Assembly (NCBI GenBank): GCA_905331475.1
Contig: CAJNYU010000505.1
Span: 124,001-188,000, forward strand
Source of the DNA: Rotaria socialis
Lineage: Eukaryota > Rotifera > Eurotatoria > Philodinida > Philodinidae
DNA: 64,000 bases
Direction of reading: 5' to 3'
The stretch's first letter is position 1. Every line of letters starts with the position of its first letter. Shown one piece after another: positions 1 through 12,163 of this stretch. The translations under genes were made by a program, and so were the position numbers. The notes under the pieces were generated by a model, which saw only the letters and a program-made list of their open reading frames with translations, did no database searches and was not told where the DNA came from.

Positions 1-1838
1 ACACAAGAAACATCGAATGAACATAATTGTACACATATTTATTCATCTGTATCGCCTGTTGAACTTGAACCAAAAACTGTTCACGGTAAAATTTTTAAGG
101 AAGCTGCTTACAGATACTGATCTATAATGGAGAGCTAGCTGTTCTATGGTGCATTTTTTACTGAGAAGTTTAGTAAAAATAGTCGTCATTCGAGAGGATG
201 CATACATTTGTTACAATGCCATCGTTCTGTTTTGAATTTCTGTTACCTTATTTGTATCGCTTGAGAAATAAAGCAAGGTATAGGTTTAACACATAAAAAT
301 TCTACTTTATTTTATTTGGAATTGCATACAAGACTCGTCTGTCATCATTTATTTATTTATTTCAGTGATTTCAACATGTGGCCTAAGACCTAATGTAGAT
401 CCTCAAACAATTAATCAAGATTTCGAAAAGTGAGTATCTATTACCTTTCGATTAGTTGCTAGATATTTTGATATATTTACACTTGTACTTTATGTAATAA
501 GAAAAATTTTAATTGTTTTTTTCTTCAATTTATATATGAGTCCGAATACGATTAAGAATAAGCTATTCATCAAAAATATAAACTATCAGAGTTCAAATCT
601 ACTTGAAATTCATGTACTTTTGATTCATTGTTTGATTGATGAAACTGTAAACCTATTGCTCTTGATTTGTAGTTGATATTTAATATCTAAAAGACGATTA
701 AAGAGAACCTGCATAAAGGTTTGCAATCATAGCGAAAAAGAATAAATGAAAAATACACTTGTAACAGTATTCAAGACCCAATACATTTATAAACTTTGAT
801 TGTCGAGATTTCAACCCATTGATAAAGCGTGTACATGTACATACATCATTTTAAATATATTTTCATTAAAGTTTCTACTTGTTCCGATGCGTTTATTTCT
901 ACTTTTCCTGTTACTTGAACCTAGTGTCCGTAAGAAATAAGATAATATAGTTTTGATTGTTTTGGTAATTGAAATTTAAACTGAAGATAAATAACTAATA
1001 TTTTATACTACATCGGATATTGTATCATTTGGATTTAAAGAATAATACAAGATGACAAATGATTTATTTTCGAAATATAAATTAGCAAAGAAATTGACAA
1101 CGACCAGGAACCAATTATTCTGTTGAAAGTATTCTGTAAAAACGAGTATTTTTCCACTATTTAGATTACAAATCGAACCATTGGTAATGTCTATTTCTTC
1201 ATCACCACCACCGCTGCCATCTTTAAAGCAAGCAATTACAACAACTCAGGCGTACGGTTACAATATGTTTTATGTAGTATGCTCTTTGAGCAAATTCATG
1301 ATATTTCTTACTATTGACGCTTTAGGTCGACGATAATTACGGTGATGTAATTGCTGCTGAAGATTTTGTTTATGGTGAAAAAGACCAAATGGATATCGCT
1401 GACGTCCGTCTTGAGAGTTTAGATGAAGAGGATGCCGATTTCATAAGAAAAATGCAAGACGACAACAATAAAATGATAGCCGGTTGGAATGAAGAGGTGA
1501 ATAAACTCGAAAATCACCTCAAACAATTAAGAAAAGAAACGAACACGGTAAACAAACAATTAAAGGAAGCCACTACGAAAAGACAAAATGAAACACTGAA
1601 GCTGCACAAAAAATTAAATGAGACAATAGCAATGTTGAAGTCGAAAAAATCGTAAGTCATAATTGTACGTCAGACGTATAAATCATTTTGACTTTTAGAC
1701 GTGTTCATTCGAAAAAGCCTCTCAAACGACCAGGAATGAAAATCATAGTAAGTGTCTCTATATCAACCTAAAGAAAATGTTGACTAATGGAAGTCGTTTG
1801 CTTTTTCTTTCTTTTAGAATGTACTTCACCGTAAATGA
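1..1838 (+). CDS. 3' part of an unidentified coiled-coil protein gene (6 exons seen)
   Basis: Coding exons in consistent phase: 1-85, 366-429, 1165-1249, 1326-1651, 1699-1747 and 1818-1838 (stop TGA). The gene enters the window already in frame at base 1, so its start lies outside. The 209 visible residues run from a Ser/Pro-rich stretch through an acidic segment (YGDVIAAEDFVYGEKDQMD, coded from 1341) into about 75 residues rich in Lys, Glu, Asn and Leu with heptad-like spacing, a probable coiled coil, ending in a basic tail (RVHSKKPLKRPGMK). Four introns are GT-AG; the one at 1250-1325 starts with GC and appears to be a GC-AG intron. An alternative reading of exon 1 runs on without splicing to a stop at 118-120, but phase matching to the exon at 366 favours splicing. 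I do not recognise the family. Confidence 0.6.
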
Positions 1839-4800
1839 AACATTGTTTTACAGTCATCGTTTTTCATGATTGTTTGTGAAACAAAATAACATGTATCGCT
1901 ATTTTTTTTTTACAAGTATGCTTGTATTTTTTTATGGAAAGTTCCATTAGCCTTTGTGTATAAATTAACCGATATCAGCATTCCATATCGTACTTATTAA
2001 AATTCTCATGATACGTGTGTTCTCACCATAGTAATAATTTGTATAGTCATCGTTTTTTTACATGATCTTTTATAAAATAAAATAACTATATATATATGCA
2101 GTATGTAAAAAAATGATTTGGACACTTGTGATACTATTCTTGTAAAGCAAATTCCAGAATGAAGGAAGAATATTTTCTTGACTTGCATCATACCATTCGA
2201 TAGCTCGGAATCTGTAGTTCATTATTAAAGAAAAAAGTTTTTTTTTTAAAAGATATTTTATGAATTTTGAAAGATTTTCAACAAACCAATTGATTTCTGC
2301 GCAAANNNNNNNNNNNNNNNNNNNNNNNNNNNNNNNNNNNNNNNNNNNNNNNNNNNNNNNNNNNNNNNNNNNNNNNNNNNNNNNNNNNNNNNNNNNNNNN
2401 NNNNNAGACCCTCTACTCGTTGGATTAAGTATTAGATGATTTTTTTTCTCTATTTATTTTTGATTTATGATTTTATGTATAATTGTGACAGTTTATTTTA
2501 CATTGGTAAACATCGCTGTTAGGCTTGTCGATTCAAGTGCTGAATGATTTTGATAAAGATCTCGAAAGATTTATTTGAACGGATAGTTTTGAATCATTAC
2601 TCTCATCCATTTGGAAATGTACTCCCTCTCTCGTTCTCTTATCGATTAATTGTCTATTGACTGAACTCGATGAGCCAATTACTTTTCTTTCCTTTCCTCT
2701 TATTCTATCGACCAATACAGTGGGGGTGTCGTTAATCTGGAGAAGAACCCAAAGTACCACCTAGCACTTTGCCAATAGAAGCAAAGTACCTAAATGTACT
2801 GTATTTTAGATTTCTGTTAAAAACACTGACAAGGATGACCATTAAATAAGTACGACTGACAGAAACAAAGAAAGAGAAACAGTGGACGTCCTTTTTCATT
2901 CGTCATCTCTTATACTAGTCAACTGCCCTCGGCCATAACACCAGAACAAAGAAAATGACTTTGAATAGCCGAATGAAACCGAAAAAAAATGAATCGATTC
3001 GATTTCGGTCTCTGGTATAGACTAGTCAGCTGTGAATACAGAATTTTTACATTTTGGTTGTGATAATTCTGCCATCCTTCAGACTAGTAGATTGATATCA
3101 AACATTTATATCGTCATCATTCAGAATGGATATCCGTGCCTCCACAACATGTTTCATGCTATGCAAAAATTTCCAAACACCAAATAACACTTTCATTTTT
3201 CATTTTTCCATTCTTTCTTTCGAAAGGAGTTCTTCAAAACAAATTGTTTAGGAATTCTTTGATATTCTTCACGTAACATCGTACAAACAATGGCAAATCT
3301 TCCTTCGAGAGTGAACAATTTTCGCTATCTCATCTTGACGCATATATTCAGATCATTTTTCTTACAAAAATGAATAATATTCTAATCCATTTTAATTTTT
3401 TCCTGCAGCCTGAGTATATTGTGCAGATTCATCATTTTCGCCTACGACTATATATGTATGATCATCTTGGATCACAAACGAAAGAATTTTTCCTCTATTG
3501 GATGTTTGCTATGCCATTTATCGAAAGTATTTTTCCCGTTGCTTTTTTAATATTATTCCCGTGGAAATGAATGATTCCGGTGCTGTGAGGTTATTGTTCG
3601 TAGGAAATATGTTGGTTAGTCTTTCTATTTTCGAGGTATTTATAGTTGCATAGTTGTTAAGGTATTTTTGACATGATCGTCATTTTTCCTCTTGAAAGAA
3701 TCATTTATGTCACCAATCAAATATTTGTCTAATCCTCTTGAATTTTGAGAAAAGCTATATTCCACAGCTAAGAATTACATACTCCTGATTCATTTTAGAT
3801 ATGAATGATATTGTTTTCTAATAAATTACTAAAAACAAATTATACAACAGTCTTATGTGTGAATCAATAAATATATCTTGAAATTAAAAATTGCCATTTG
3901 ATGTATTTTTGTTTTGAACAGCCTTGTTGATTAAACAAACAGAATAATCTTAAATCTAAGCTACTATAAAATCATTTTATTTTTTCTAAATTAAAGGAGT
4001 AAGATAATAAATTGAATTTTTTAAAAATTCATCAACTTAGTAACTATCGACTATTAACCGAATTTGTTATCCATTCGATTCTTAGAATTATTCCGCTCAT
4101 TAACTATTTCAAGTTTTGATAGCAATTTGATTCTGGATTAAAATTATTTATACTCAAACATAATGCTTAAGAAATTTATCGAACACATTATTAAATAAGA
4201 AGATTATTTCTTTCGTTTAAAAGTCTAATAATTTTAACACAAATATAAATAGAAGCAATCATTTGCATGTGTTTATCGGTTTATTCAAGATAAAAAGAAG
4301 ACGATTATTTAACGAGAAAAAAGAATGATGCTTCAACACTGATCAACAGATCATATCTGAAATTCGTAGAGATATTATTTTTATTTGAGTACTAGAATAA
4401 ATAAAGGAATTTCAAGTATTTCTGATGTTATTTAAAAAAATATATCTACAATAGTTTTTATCGTTACTATAGATAATTTGAATTATTTTTTATTTTTAGT
4501 ATTGTTTTCTGTGTATCTAGAAAAGCTAAATCATTTTAATCATTCATTCCCGTAAACAACATGTGTTGCCTGCATGTATAATATAGATTTCATGTCTATG
4601 TCACTATGATCTATCATGCTGAAAAGTATTTATTAGTTACAATAATGATCTAAATATCAGCTGCATTGTTTCGAAAGAAAAAGATCAGTCTGAAGAATGA
4701 CGAATATAAAGTTTTGCACTCGTTTATCTAGAACAATATGGGGTCATAAAAACTTGTTGCAGTCACTACAATTAATTGCCATAATAATGTGCACTGATTC

Positions 4801-5336
4801 TAGAACGAATGGTTTACGTGATATACGCAGTTTTATATTCCTCAATTTGGTTGGTAACTCTTATAGCGCAATGAGTCACGATAGATTTATATGTACATAT
4901 GCATTCAGAAAGACAATAAATTAAGATTATGAAGCTTGATGCTAGACAAACTAGAACTATTGATGCGTTAGCAATGTACAATAGAGGTATAACACTATAA
5001 ATGAAGGAAGCATCAAAGAGAGTTATTACAAATTTTTATTTTCCATAGCGCAGTAACAGGTCAATTGAGTGCATCTCTATTTATTATACCGAGTCCGTAT
5101 TTTTTTTTATAACTGAAGAACAACCCCTATCGATCCACACATTCTGTTATTTTTCTCTCATTTTCCTTGGCAAGAAAAGAAAAGTTCGTCTGCTTTATGA
5201 TTTTTTTCATCACACAATTCATTTATGCACTAAAAGTGGAGAATATCATTTTTATGTACTTTGATATTTGTTTTTCTCTATAATCGTTATCGTATTTTTT
5301 AAAAAGGAAACAAATGCTTTAGTTTCACTTCGGATC
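1839..5336. other. intergenic, no gene recognised; contains scaffold gap
   Basis: AT-rich DNA between the coiled-coil gene and the nuclear receptor. Short open frames here (for example near 2533-2760 and 4697-4924) have no recognisable domains or supporting splice sites. Apart from the N gap listed separately I see nothing structured. Confidence 0.6.
2306..2405. other. assembly gap of exactly 100 N
   Basis: One hundred consecutive N, the conventional size for a gap of unknown length between scaffolded contigs. The true distance across it is unknown. Confidence 0.98.
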
Positions 5337-5872
5337 ATGGATGACTTATTAACTGGAAACGTGAATACTACAACAGAATTCTCTAGCAATGTTGGGCGGC
5401 AAACAACCACAGTTCTATCTAAATGTAAGATTTGTGATGCTCCTGCCCGGTATTCTTATTATGGTGTTATTGTCTGTCATTCATGCAAGATGTTTTTTAA
5501 AAGAAATGCCGAAAATGGACAAGTCAATAGAAATTAAAATACTTTCTTTCTCTTATTTGAATTGCCTTGTTTAGGAAGTATTGACATGTCATTTTGGCTA
5601 TAAATGTGATATCAATATGAATAGTCGTCATACCTGTGCTTCATGCAGACTTACGAAATGTTTAATTAACGGAATGCGTATTGAAATGATTCGAGCTTCT
5701 CGGTGCAAAAGAACCAAGAGAAACAATAAAAGAAAATTGAACATTGATTCAATCGCATTATTATCTATGTCGTCGAACAATACAGATCCAACTAGTCAGG
5801 TGAGAATCTTCATGTACTCGATTTCTTCAAGTGATATTAAATGATCAATAGAGATCATTTTTACGTATAAAA

Positions 5873-5904
<32 letters not shown>

Positions 5905-7100
5905 GCATATAATTTCAAAAAACTATCGACTTATTTGAAAATAGGAATGCTGTATTTACAGCGGTGAAAATTCTTACTATACTCATCACTGTTATTAAAT
6001 ATAACAAGAGTTTCATCTGTATTTCTGTTGTTTTGTGAAGTTAATCATAAGGAATGCGTTCATAAAATCGACAGCAATAAAATTAACACAAACACATTTC
6101 ATGAGTTCGTTTTTGAACATTTGTGTCAGTAAGTAGATGAGAAAACAACAAAGAAAGTTAATAGAATATACTTCTAATTATTTTACTAGTTATTAGTATA
6201 ATAAATAGTAGATATTTTCTGAAAAGAAAAATTAAACTCTTAAAAACTCTATCATGCATATTTCAAATATTCGCAAAAATTATTTTATTTTTTAATTTAG
6301 TGTAATTCTTGAAGTTTTTTTAATTTCATTGTTTTTTTCTTTTTTTGTTGTTTTAGAATCCAACGTCGAATCTGCTCGACTCTAATCAATCAACTTTGAG
6401 TATTGATAAATGGAATGTCTTATCAAATTTAGTTCGATGCTTCGATGAAAATAGTGGCTGTAAATTTGTCGCAGATTTTATCGAAGAACAAAGTGCCTTA
6501 CCTCTTAAATTACGATTCAAATATTCATCAGTGAATCCATTTTTTACATCGATGATGAGTAAAGTTCAACTTGTATTCGAAAAAAATCGCGATTTCCTCT
6601 TATTATCTCAACATGATCGTACTGTTTTACTTAAAAATACAGTGGAGTACACAGCAACTATTGGCGGAATGTTTATTTTGCGTCAATCAAGATTATTAGA
6701 CGACTGCAGCTTTTCTCAATCTGCTGAGATGATATTTCAACCATCTGGAATGATTTTCATTAAACGTGTTATTGATCAATTTGATTCTGATGATACATTT
6801 ATTAAATTAATACTTGTAATTCTTGCATTCGCGACAATCAATTATACTGTATATAGCAAAAATATTCAGATTGATTTGACAAATATGAAAGTAATTTTAC
6901 CAATTCAAGATATGTATACCGAGTTAACATGGCAATATCTTGTGGACAAATATGGCTACCAACAAGCAGTGAAACGTTTTTCAAATCTTTTAAAATGCCT
7001 TTTTTCTGTAACTAAAGCCATTGTTGAAATACGTCGAGTACAAAAGTTTACGGATATTATTAATTCAATTATTGAACAGACTGAAGAAACCATTTTTTAA
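5337..7100 (+). CDS. divergent nuclear hormone receptor
   Basis: Exons 5337-5522, 5575-5799 and 6357-7100 give 384 residues. A ligand-regulated transcription factor of the nuclear receptor superfamily. The DNA-binding domain starts near residue 26: the first zinc finger has the C-x2-C-x13-C-x2-C pattern (CKIC...CHSC) followed by KMFFKR, where classical receptors read KGFFKR; the second finger, split off by the first intron, has C-x5-C-x9-C-x2-C and ends CRLTKCL. A basic hinge (RCKRTKRNNKRK) follows, then a ligand-binding-domain-sized C-terminal region of about 240 residues whose sequence is strongly diverged. The ATG at 5337 was chosen because it lies shortly before the zinc finger; an in-frame upstream ATG at 5268 would add a hydrophobic stretch unlike the family. 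The unusual P-box region (CHSCKMFF) suggests altered DNA specificity. Intron 2 holds an (ATA)n microsatellite. No subfamily is assigned. Confidence 0.9.
5874..5904. repeat. (ATA)n microsatellite in nuclear receptor intron 2
   Basis: About ten uninterrupted ATA/TAA units lying inside the second intron, 75 bp after the donor site. Confidence 0.9.
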
Positions 7101-7842
7101 TAGTGTTTGCGTCTTTTTTGTTATTTATTTAGTTTCGAAAAGAATATTTCTGAAAAAAAAGAACAAAAACACTCGGTTACATGAATTCAATAATTTGAAT
7201 GGCAATCGGTTCGTTTTGTTCTATTCTTGCATCTGCCTGTTTAGTCTATTGTAATCGAAAATAATATTTCTCGGAATAAAAGCGCAACAAAAATTCATTT
7301 CTATATAGAAACATTTCTGCATGTAAATAAATTAGTTGCATCCGCTATAGACGCACATAGAAATATGCTCATTCTTTTGATGATTTTGGCAAACAATATG
7401 AATAAACTGAGAATGAACTTAATGCATTGATAGAAAATATTGTATTAATAATTATTTGAACTGAACTTGGCTTTATTATTGTCAACTTGTCAAGCATTCA
7501 AGGGCTATCAACGATATTTATATATGTACATTGATCTATAATATATTAGTAAACTTCATTTCTTGAAAATTTATAAATCTACGTAATGGTTCTAACGTAA
7601 GTTCTGCTTGCTACATTATTATAGTTATAAATTATTTTCAATTTTCACCATGATCCAGTTCACATTTTCGTAATCATCATTCAAAATTTAATGCATATAT
7701 GTTTCAGTCACAAAAAATGACTCGTTCTTTGTATTCTCTCTTGAGATCAAACTATCAGTCATTTCCGAATTATCATGATTTATTCAATATAAGCATTAAA
7801 TTTTGAAAACAATAAACTTAACTCTTTATAAACAACGTTAAA
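7101..7842. other. intergenic between convergent genes
   Basis: 3' flanks of the nuclear receptor (+) and the MAM gene (-). A possible AATAAA polyadenylation signal lies near 7275. No further gene is seen. Confidence 0.6.
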
Positions 7843-9794
7843 TTAAGCATTCGATACACTACTAAGTTCATAGCTACCCTCATTACTTTCACCACTATGA
7901 CTCCAGTTCGTAAATGGGTGCAGTATACCGTTAATTACACCACTTGACCTCTTCATCCAAAGAAGAGCAACAATGAATCCTATCCAAACAATAGGAATCA
8001 ATACGGCCATAACGATTATGTGACTTTTTTCTCGAGGAAGTATTTTTTTGTACGAATCAATGACAACATTTTCAACGATCTCTACTGTGGTGGTTTGTGA
8101 CATTGCGGTAGTTGTTATTGTCGATTTGCTAGTTATAGGAATAATAGGAGACGTTGTAATGGTTTGTGTAAATGGAATAGTAATGGTGCTAGTAGTTTCC
8201 ATTGAAATCGATGCCGCTGATAAAGAAGTAGTTTCATATGACTACAGAAAAGTAAACAAATATTAATGCGCACAAACACAACCTATTATTGAACACTTAC
8301 TGTAAGGCTGATTGTTGTTGTAGTGGATGAAGCGGATTGAGCTGTTAAAATCTCAATCATGGACGTCATAGTTGTGGTAGTTGTTGTACTTGTTAATTGA
8401 GTAGTTGACGTAGTCTGTACCAGTTCTGTCGTTGTCTCAACTGACTCGCTCGTTGTAGTAGTAGTGGTGGTAGTTGATGTTGATGTCTCAACTTGTTCAT
8501 AAGTTGTAGTGGTAGCAGTAATTGCTGCTATTGTTGTCTCAGCTGGCTCAGGCGTTGTAGGCGTTGTAGAAGTAGTTGTTGTGCATATTGATGTTACTGA
8601 TGTCTCAACTGGTTCAGGCGTTGTAGTTGTGGTAGTTGATGTCTCAACTGGTTCATAAGTTGTAGTGGTAGCAGTAGTTACTGTTACTGCTGTCTCAGCT
8701 GTCTCAGGCGTTGTAGCAGTAGTTGTTGTCGATGTTGTTGTCACTGATGTGTCAACTGGTTCATGCGTTGTAGTGGTGGTAGTAGTAGTCACTGTTGAAG
8801 TCTCAGCTGGTATGGTTGTCGTAGTTATTTGGATTGGCACTGATGTTACCGCTGTTGGGTCAGAAGTTATATGTTGATCATCTAAACGTATTACAATTGA
8901 AAAATAATCGCTTTTTCGTCAATGTATACGTACCGCAACTGCCTTCGCGTATTGAAATCTCATCAAATCCCACAGTCGGTACTTGAAAACCAGATGTTCT
9001 CTGTGCTTCAAAATAGAGCTAAAAAGTTGTTAAATAAAACCGTTACTAAAATGTTTGTTTTTTGTCTGAGAAGTATCAAACTTTATAGCCACGTGTTTCA
9101 GCTTTGAAGAGTATTTTACGCTGTATCCATCCGTTGAATGGACTACTTGTGACAGAGTCAATGATTTCTTTTGTTCCACTTGTTTCCTCCTTAGTTACGG
9201 TGATAATTTTCGTGCCTGCCATACTAGACATGTAATAGTAATAAATAAGACATTGCTGATCTAAACTATCAATTCCGCCAGATTCCGTTTTAAGTTGAAA
9301 GGATTTTTTGATATTATCATTTAATGATACTGAGCTAAATTTTCCTAAAAGAAAAAAAGTGTAAAACAAATAAAAACATGCGATTTGGCACTTGTTCACC
9401 TAACCTGGTTTACATGTACTATTTGAATTATTTTCTGTTGGGCAATATCCTCTGTTACAAAAATACATCTGCCAACTAAATGAGCCGACTTTATAAGGTA
9501 ATTTGCATGCTTCACCGCTATCTGTAGGCTTCACTAAATAGACATATATATTCTAAATTAAGAGAATATATGGTGAACTACAAATTTTATCTTACAACTA
9601 GAGGTCACATCTGATAAAGGTCCATTAGGCACTACGGCATTCGGATTTCCTATATTTGCAGCAACATTTATTGTTGATGTGAAACAGTTGTTAGCAGAAG
9701 TTGCGTCGTCAAAGTTACAATCATATACTGTCTTTGCATGTATGCATGAAATGTAATTAAGAACTACAGACAATATTAAAACGAATGCATGTTT
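7843..9794 (-). CDS. MAM-domain, Thr-rich (mucin-like) single-pass membrane protein
   Basis: Exons (minus strand, 5' to 3'): 9596-9794, 9405-9533, 9082-9344, 8934-9018, 8301-8881, 7843-8241; phases agree throughout (551 residues from the first resolved codon). It begins with a hydrophobic signal-peptide-like segment (AFVLILSVVLNYISCIHA), then a MAM-like extracellular adhesion domain of about 200 residues (YDCNFDD at the start, QQCLIYYYYMSS in the middle, VGFDEISIREGSC at the end). Next is a stalk of over 200 residues composed mostly of Thr with imperfect repeats of the type TYEPVETSTTT, a likely O-glycosylated mucin stalk. Near the C-terminus is one membrane segment (IIVMAVLIPIVWIGFIVALL) and a short Ser/Glu-rich cytoplasmic tail. 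The first coding exon is unresolved: an ATG at 9852 would need a 27-nt intron and is out of frame; an ATG at 9899 spliced at 9879 keeps frame but uses a weak donor. Confidence 0.8.
8301..8860 (-). repeat. Thr-codon-rich imperfect tandem repeats (coding)
   Basis: ACA/ACT/ACC-dominated coding sequence of the mucin-like stalk, seen on the + strand as GTT/GTA/GTG runs. Repeat units of roughly 40-60 nt share the core EPVETS/EPAETT. Such tracts commonly vary in length between alleles. Confidence 0.8.
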
Positions 9795-9899
9795 CTAATA
9801 ATCAATTTATGAAGATCTTACCAACAAATACAACGCATAATAGTTCCCGCATGATTTTGTTTTTTCTCACCAAAGCACAGATTTCAATTTATTTAGCAT

Positions 9900-11905
9900 A
9901 TCTTGCTTTTTCACTGTTTTATATTTAAGATAACAGACATTCTATGTTATCTTTGGTCAAAATAAACGAAATTACTCTCTTCTCTTTCTATTACCGTATC
10001 ATTCCTAACCTACCGCATGGCCATAGCGAACATATAGCATAGCTAGCTATCTTTATCAACAGCCAAATAATCGTAAATCCTTAGATTTTATTGTTTTCAT
10101 GGTATCAATTTCAGCGTGATCTCGTTTAACTTATTTAGCTATTCAAGAATTCTGAAGTTAAAATATAAAAGAAACTTTTAAGACTGTTCTTTATTCGTTA
10201 AATTAATCTCTGTCGTAAACATCGCTTCGTAAATATTTCTTATTAAGACAATGAACGTAACTAAACTATGAAAAAGCCAATTTTAACTTTGTAATGTTAA
10301 CTGGAATAACTGTTTTACTTAATTGATGATCACAAATTATAATGTCAATCTATACAATGGTGATATTTGCTTCATTTTTTGAATATACCAAAGGCGATTT
10401 CAACTATTTGCTTTTAATTTAACTGCTGTTTTAAAATATTTATCAGGTACTTCATGGTATATCACAGTTTAGTATTAAGAATCATCCTGGTTTTGTACTA
10501 TGGGTTAGTATCTCAGAATCTTCTTCATAAAGAAGCATGTTTCGCTGAAAATGTAAATTCAGTGTATAAACTCATGAATACAATGCTGTACAAAAATCAT
10601 TATTTCATCTCAGTATCTCTAACTTCTATAGAAATTGACTGGATTTTATCAGTTTTAAAATTTATCAAAGCATAACTCAAATAAATGAATATGTTGGCAA
10701 AGCGAAACTAAGTTTATTTTGTATTACTACATCGAAAGCTTCATGTCAGATAGAAAAACTCTAGAAGATTATATTGAATATTATTGATCGTCATTTCTAC
10801 TTGAATTCGCTTCCTCTCGACCATAAGCAGTATGACTAAGCAAGAATAAATTTCTACTTCATGTATTTATTTCATCTGAATAAAACTTATGATTCCGAGA
10901 GCATTAGCATGTAAATACATCGATTAAAATAGTATCCAGAAAGATTCATGGCTAATGTTTAGAACACAAATTTGTTTGTGCAACAAAAAAGAGGTTCGCT
11001 AAAAACATTTTATTTATAATCGTGAGTATTGTTTTGTTTAAAATCAAATACACTACCAAGTTTCTTATTGAAAGTGTCAAAACAATAGTTTTTTCTCATT
11101 TGACAAATACTAATAAGTTAATAGTTGCATTCGATTAGAAACACTTTTATTGATAACGGTCACATTTCCGATAGAAATTTCCACTTTTTACTCTTTCTTC
11201 TATGCAGAACTTGACGAAAACCACTCTCATGAGAATCGTCAAACATACTATATAAGGCAACGTTTAGAACAACTTCTCAAATCGATGTGTGCGTCATATA
11301 ATCTATTTCAGATAGAGTTTATAATGGAAACTAACACATAGCATTTACAAATGGAACCACTTGACAAAAACCCAAAAATAATTTGTGTACTTTTTTAGTT
11401 TATAGAAACTTCACAAAAACAATGATTCCAAACAGTAATTAAAACTAGAAATCAACTGTAAAATGAATGGCAAGTGCTTAAAATTGATTGATCGGTGGTA
11501 CCACTCAAATTTTCCGTAAATCTAAATTTAACCGAAAGCAAAACCGTCGAAAAATAAAAGTAGAAAATTAAATTGTAGAAAAGAAAAACGTCGTGTGTTG
11601 TAAATTTGGAGAATAACATGTCGCACGGTTGAGAACATCGCAAGAGCATGCATGACAGCAGTGCAAAACAAGATATTATTATAGGATCACTTAAAAAAGA
11701 ACTATGTTCACATGTTAAATATACAAGGATTATATTTTTGCCAAAAGCATGCGCTGGACTAATGACTACTACAATGGAAGTGATACATTGTATATAACTG
11801 TATCAGTCAACTAAGATTCAACGAATCTGAGTGCCAATGAATTCAGCTACACTTGTAACCAATTGTGTGTGTATTAACTTGATATCCCCATGCCCACACT
11901 CGAAA
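9900..11905. other. intergenic, nothing recognised
   Basis: AT-rich sequence upstream of the MAM gene. Open frames at 10454-10675 and 11150-11341 lack domain or splice support; the latter follows a plausible acceptor (tctatgcag) but has no partner exon that I can find. Confidence 0.5.
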
Positions 11906-12163
11906 TAACGGGTGGGCCACCCAGGACGAGCTTTACGACGTCCGTATACGGTGAAATACGGGCCGTATACGGCCGTTTTCTGCCGTATACGACGGTAAAT
12001 CGCCGTATTTGGCCGTATTACATGGCTCCGTATTACGATNCGTATCTTTTTGTAGAGAATTGAATGAGGAATCTTTCTAAAGAAACACGAAGTCTAAGGG
12101 ATAAAAGCTTCATGAGATATTTACGAAATACGGAGACCATCATTATTTATGGCCCACCCGTTA
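11906..12163. mobile_element. MITE-like element with 14-bp terminal inverted repeats, CpG-rich interior
   Basis: The left end TAACGGGTGGGCCA (11906-11919) is the exact reverse complement of the right end TGGCCCACCCGTTA (12150-12163). The outer TA on each side would fit a TA target-site duplication as made by Tc1/mariner-type transposases, leaving 12-bp inverted repeats. The left half of the interior carries at least six copies of CCGTAT, two of them within the palindrome CCGTATACGG (near 11942 and 11963), making this a CpG-dense island in AT-rich DNA. There is no coding capacity, so it would be non-autonomous. A single N lies at 12040. Confidence 0.75.

Noticed and set aside
2533..2760. 75-codon open frame on the minus strand
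   Set aside because: No domain, no splice partners, composition like neighbouring non-coding DNA, and close to the scaffold gap.
8048..8877. Open frames on the + strand rich in Val
   Set aside because: They are the antisense shadow of the Thr-rich mucin stalk.
11150..11341. Open frame with a plausible acceptor and a helical-looking sequence
   Set aside because: No partner exon or recognised family; may be chance.
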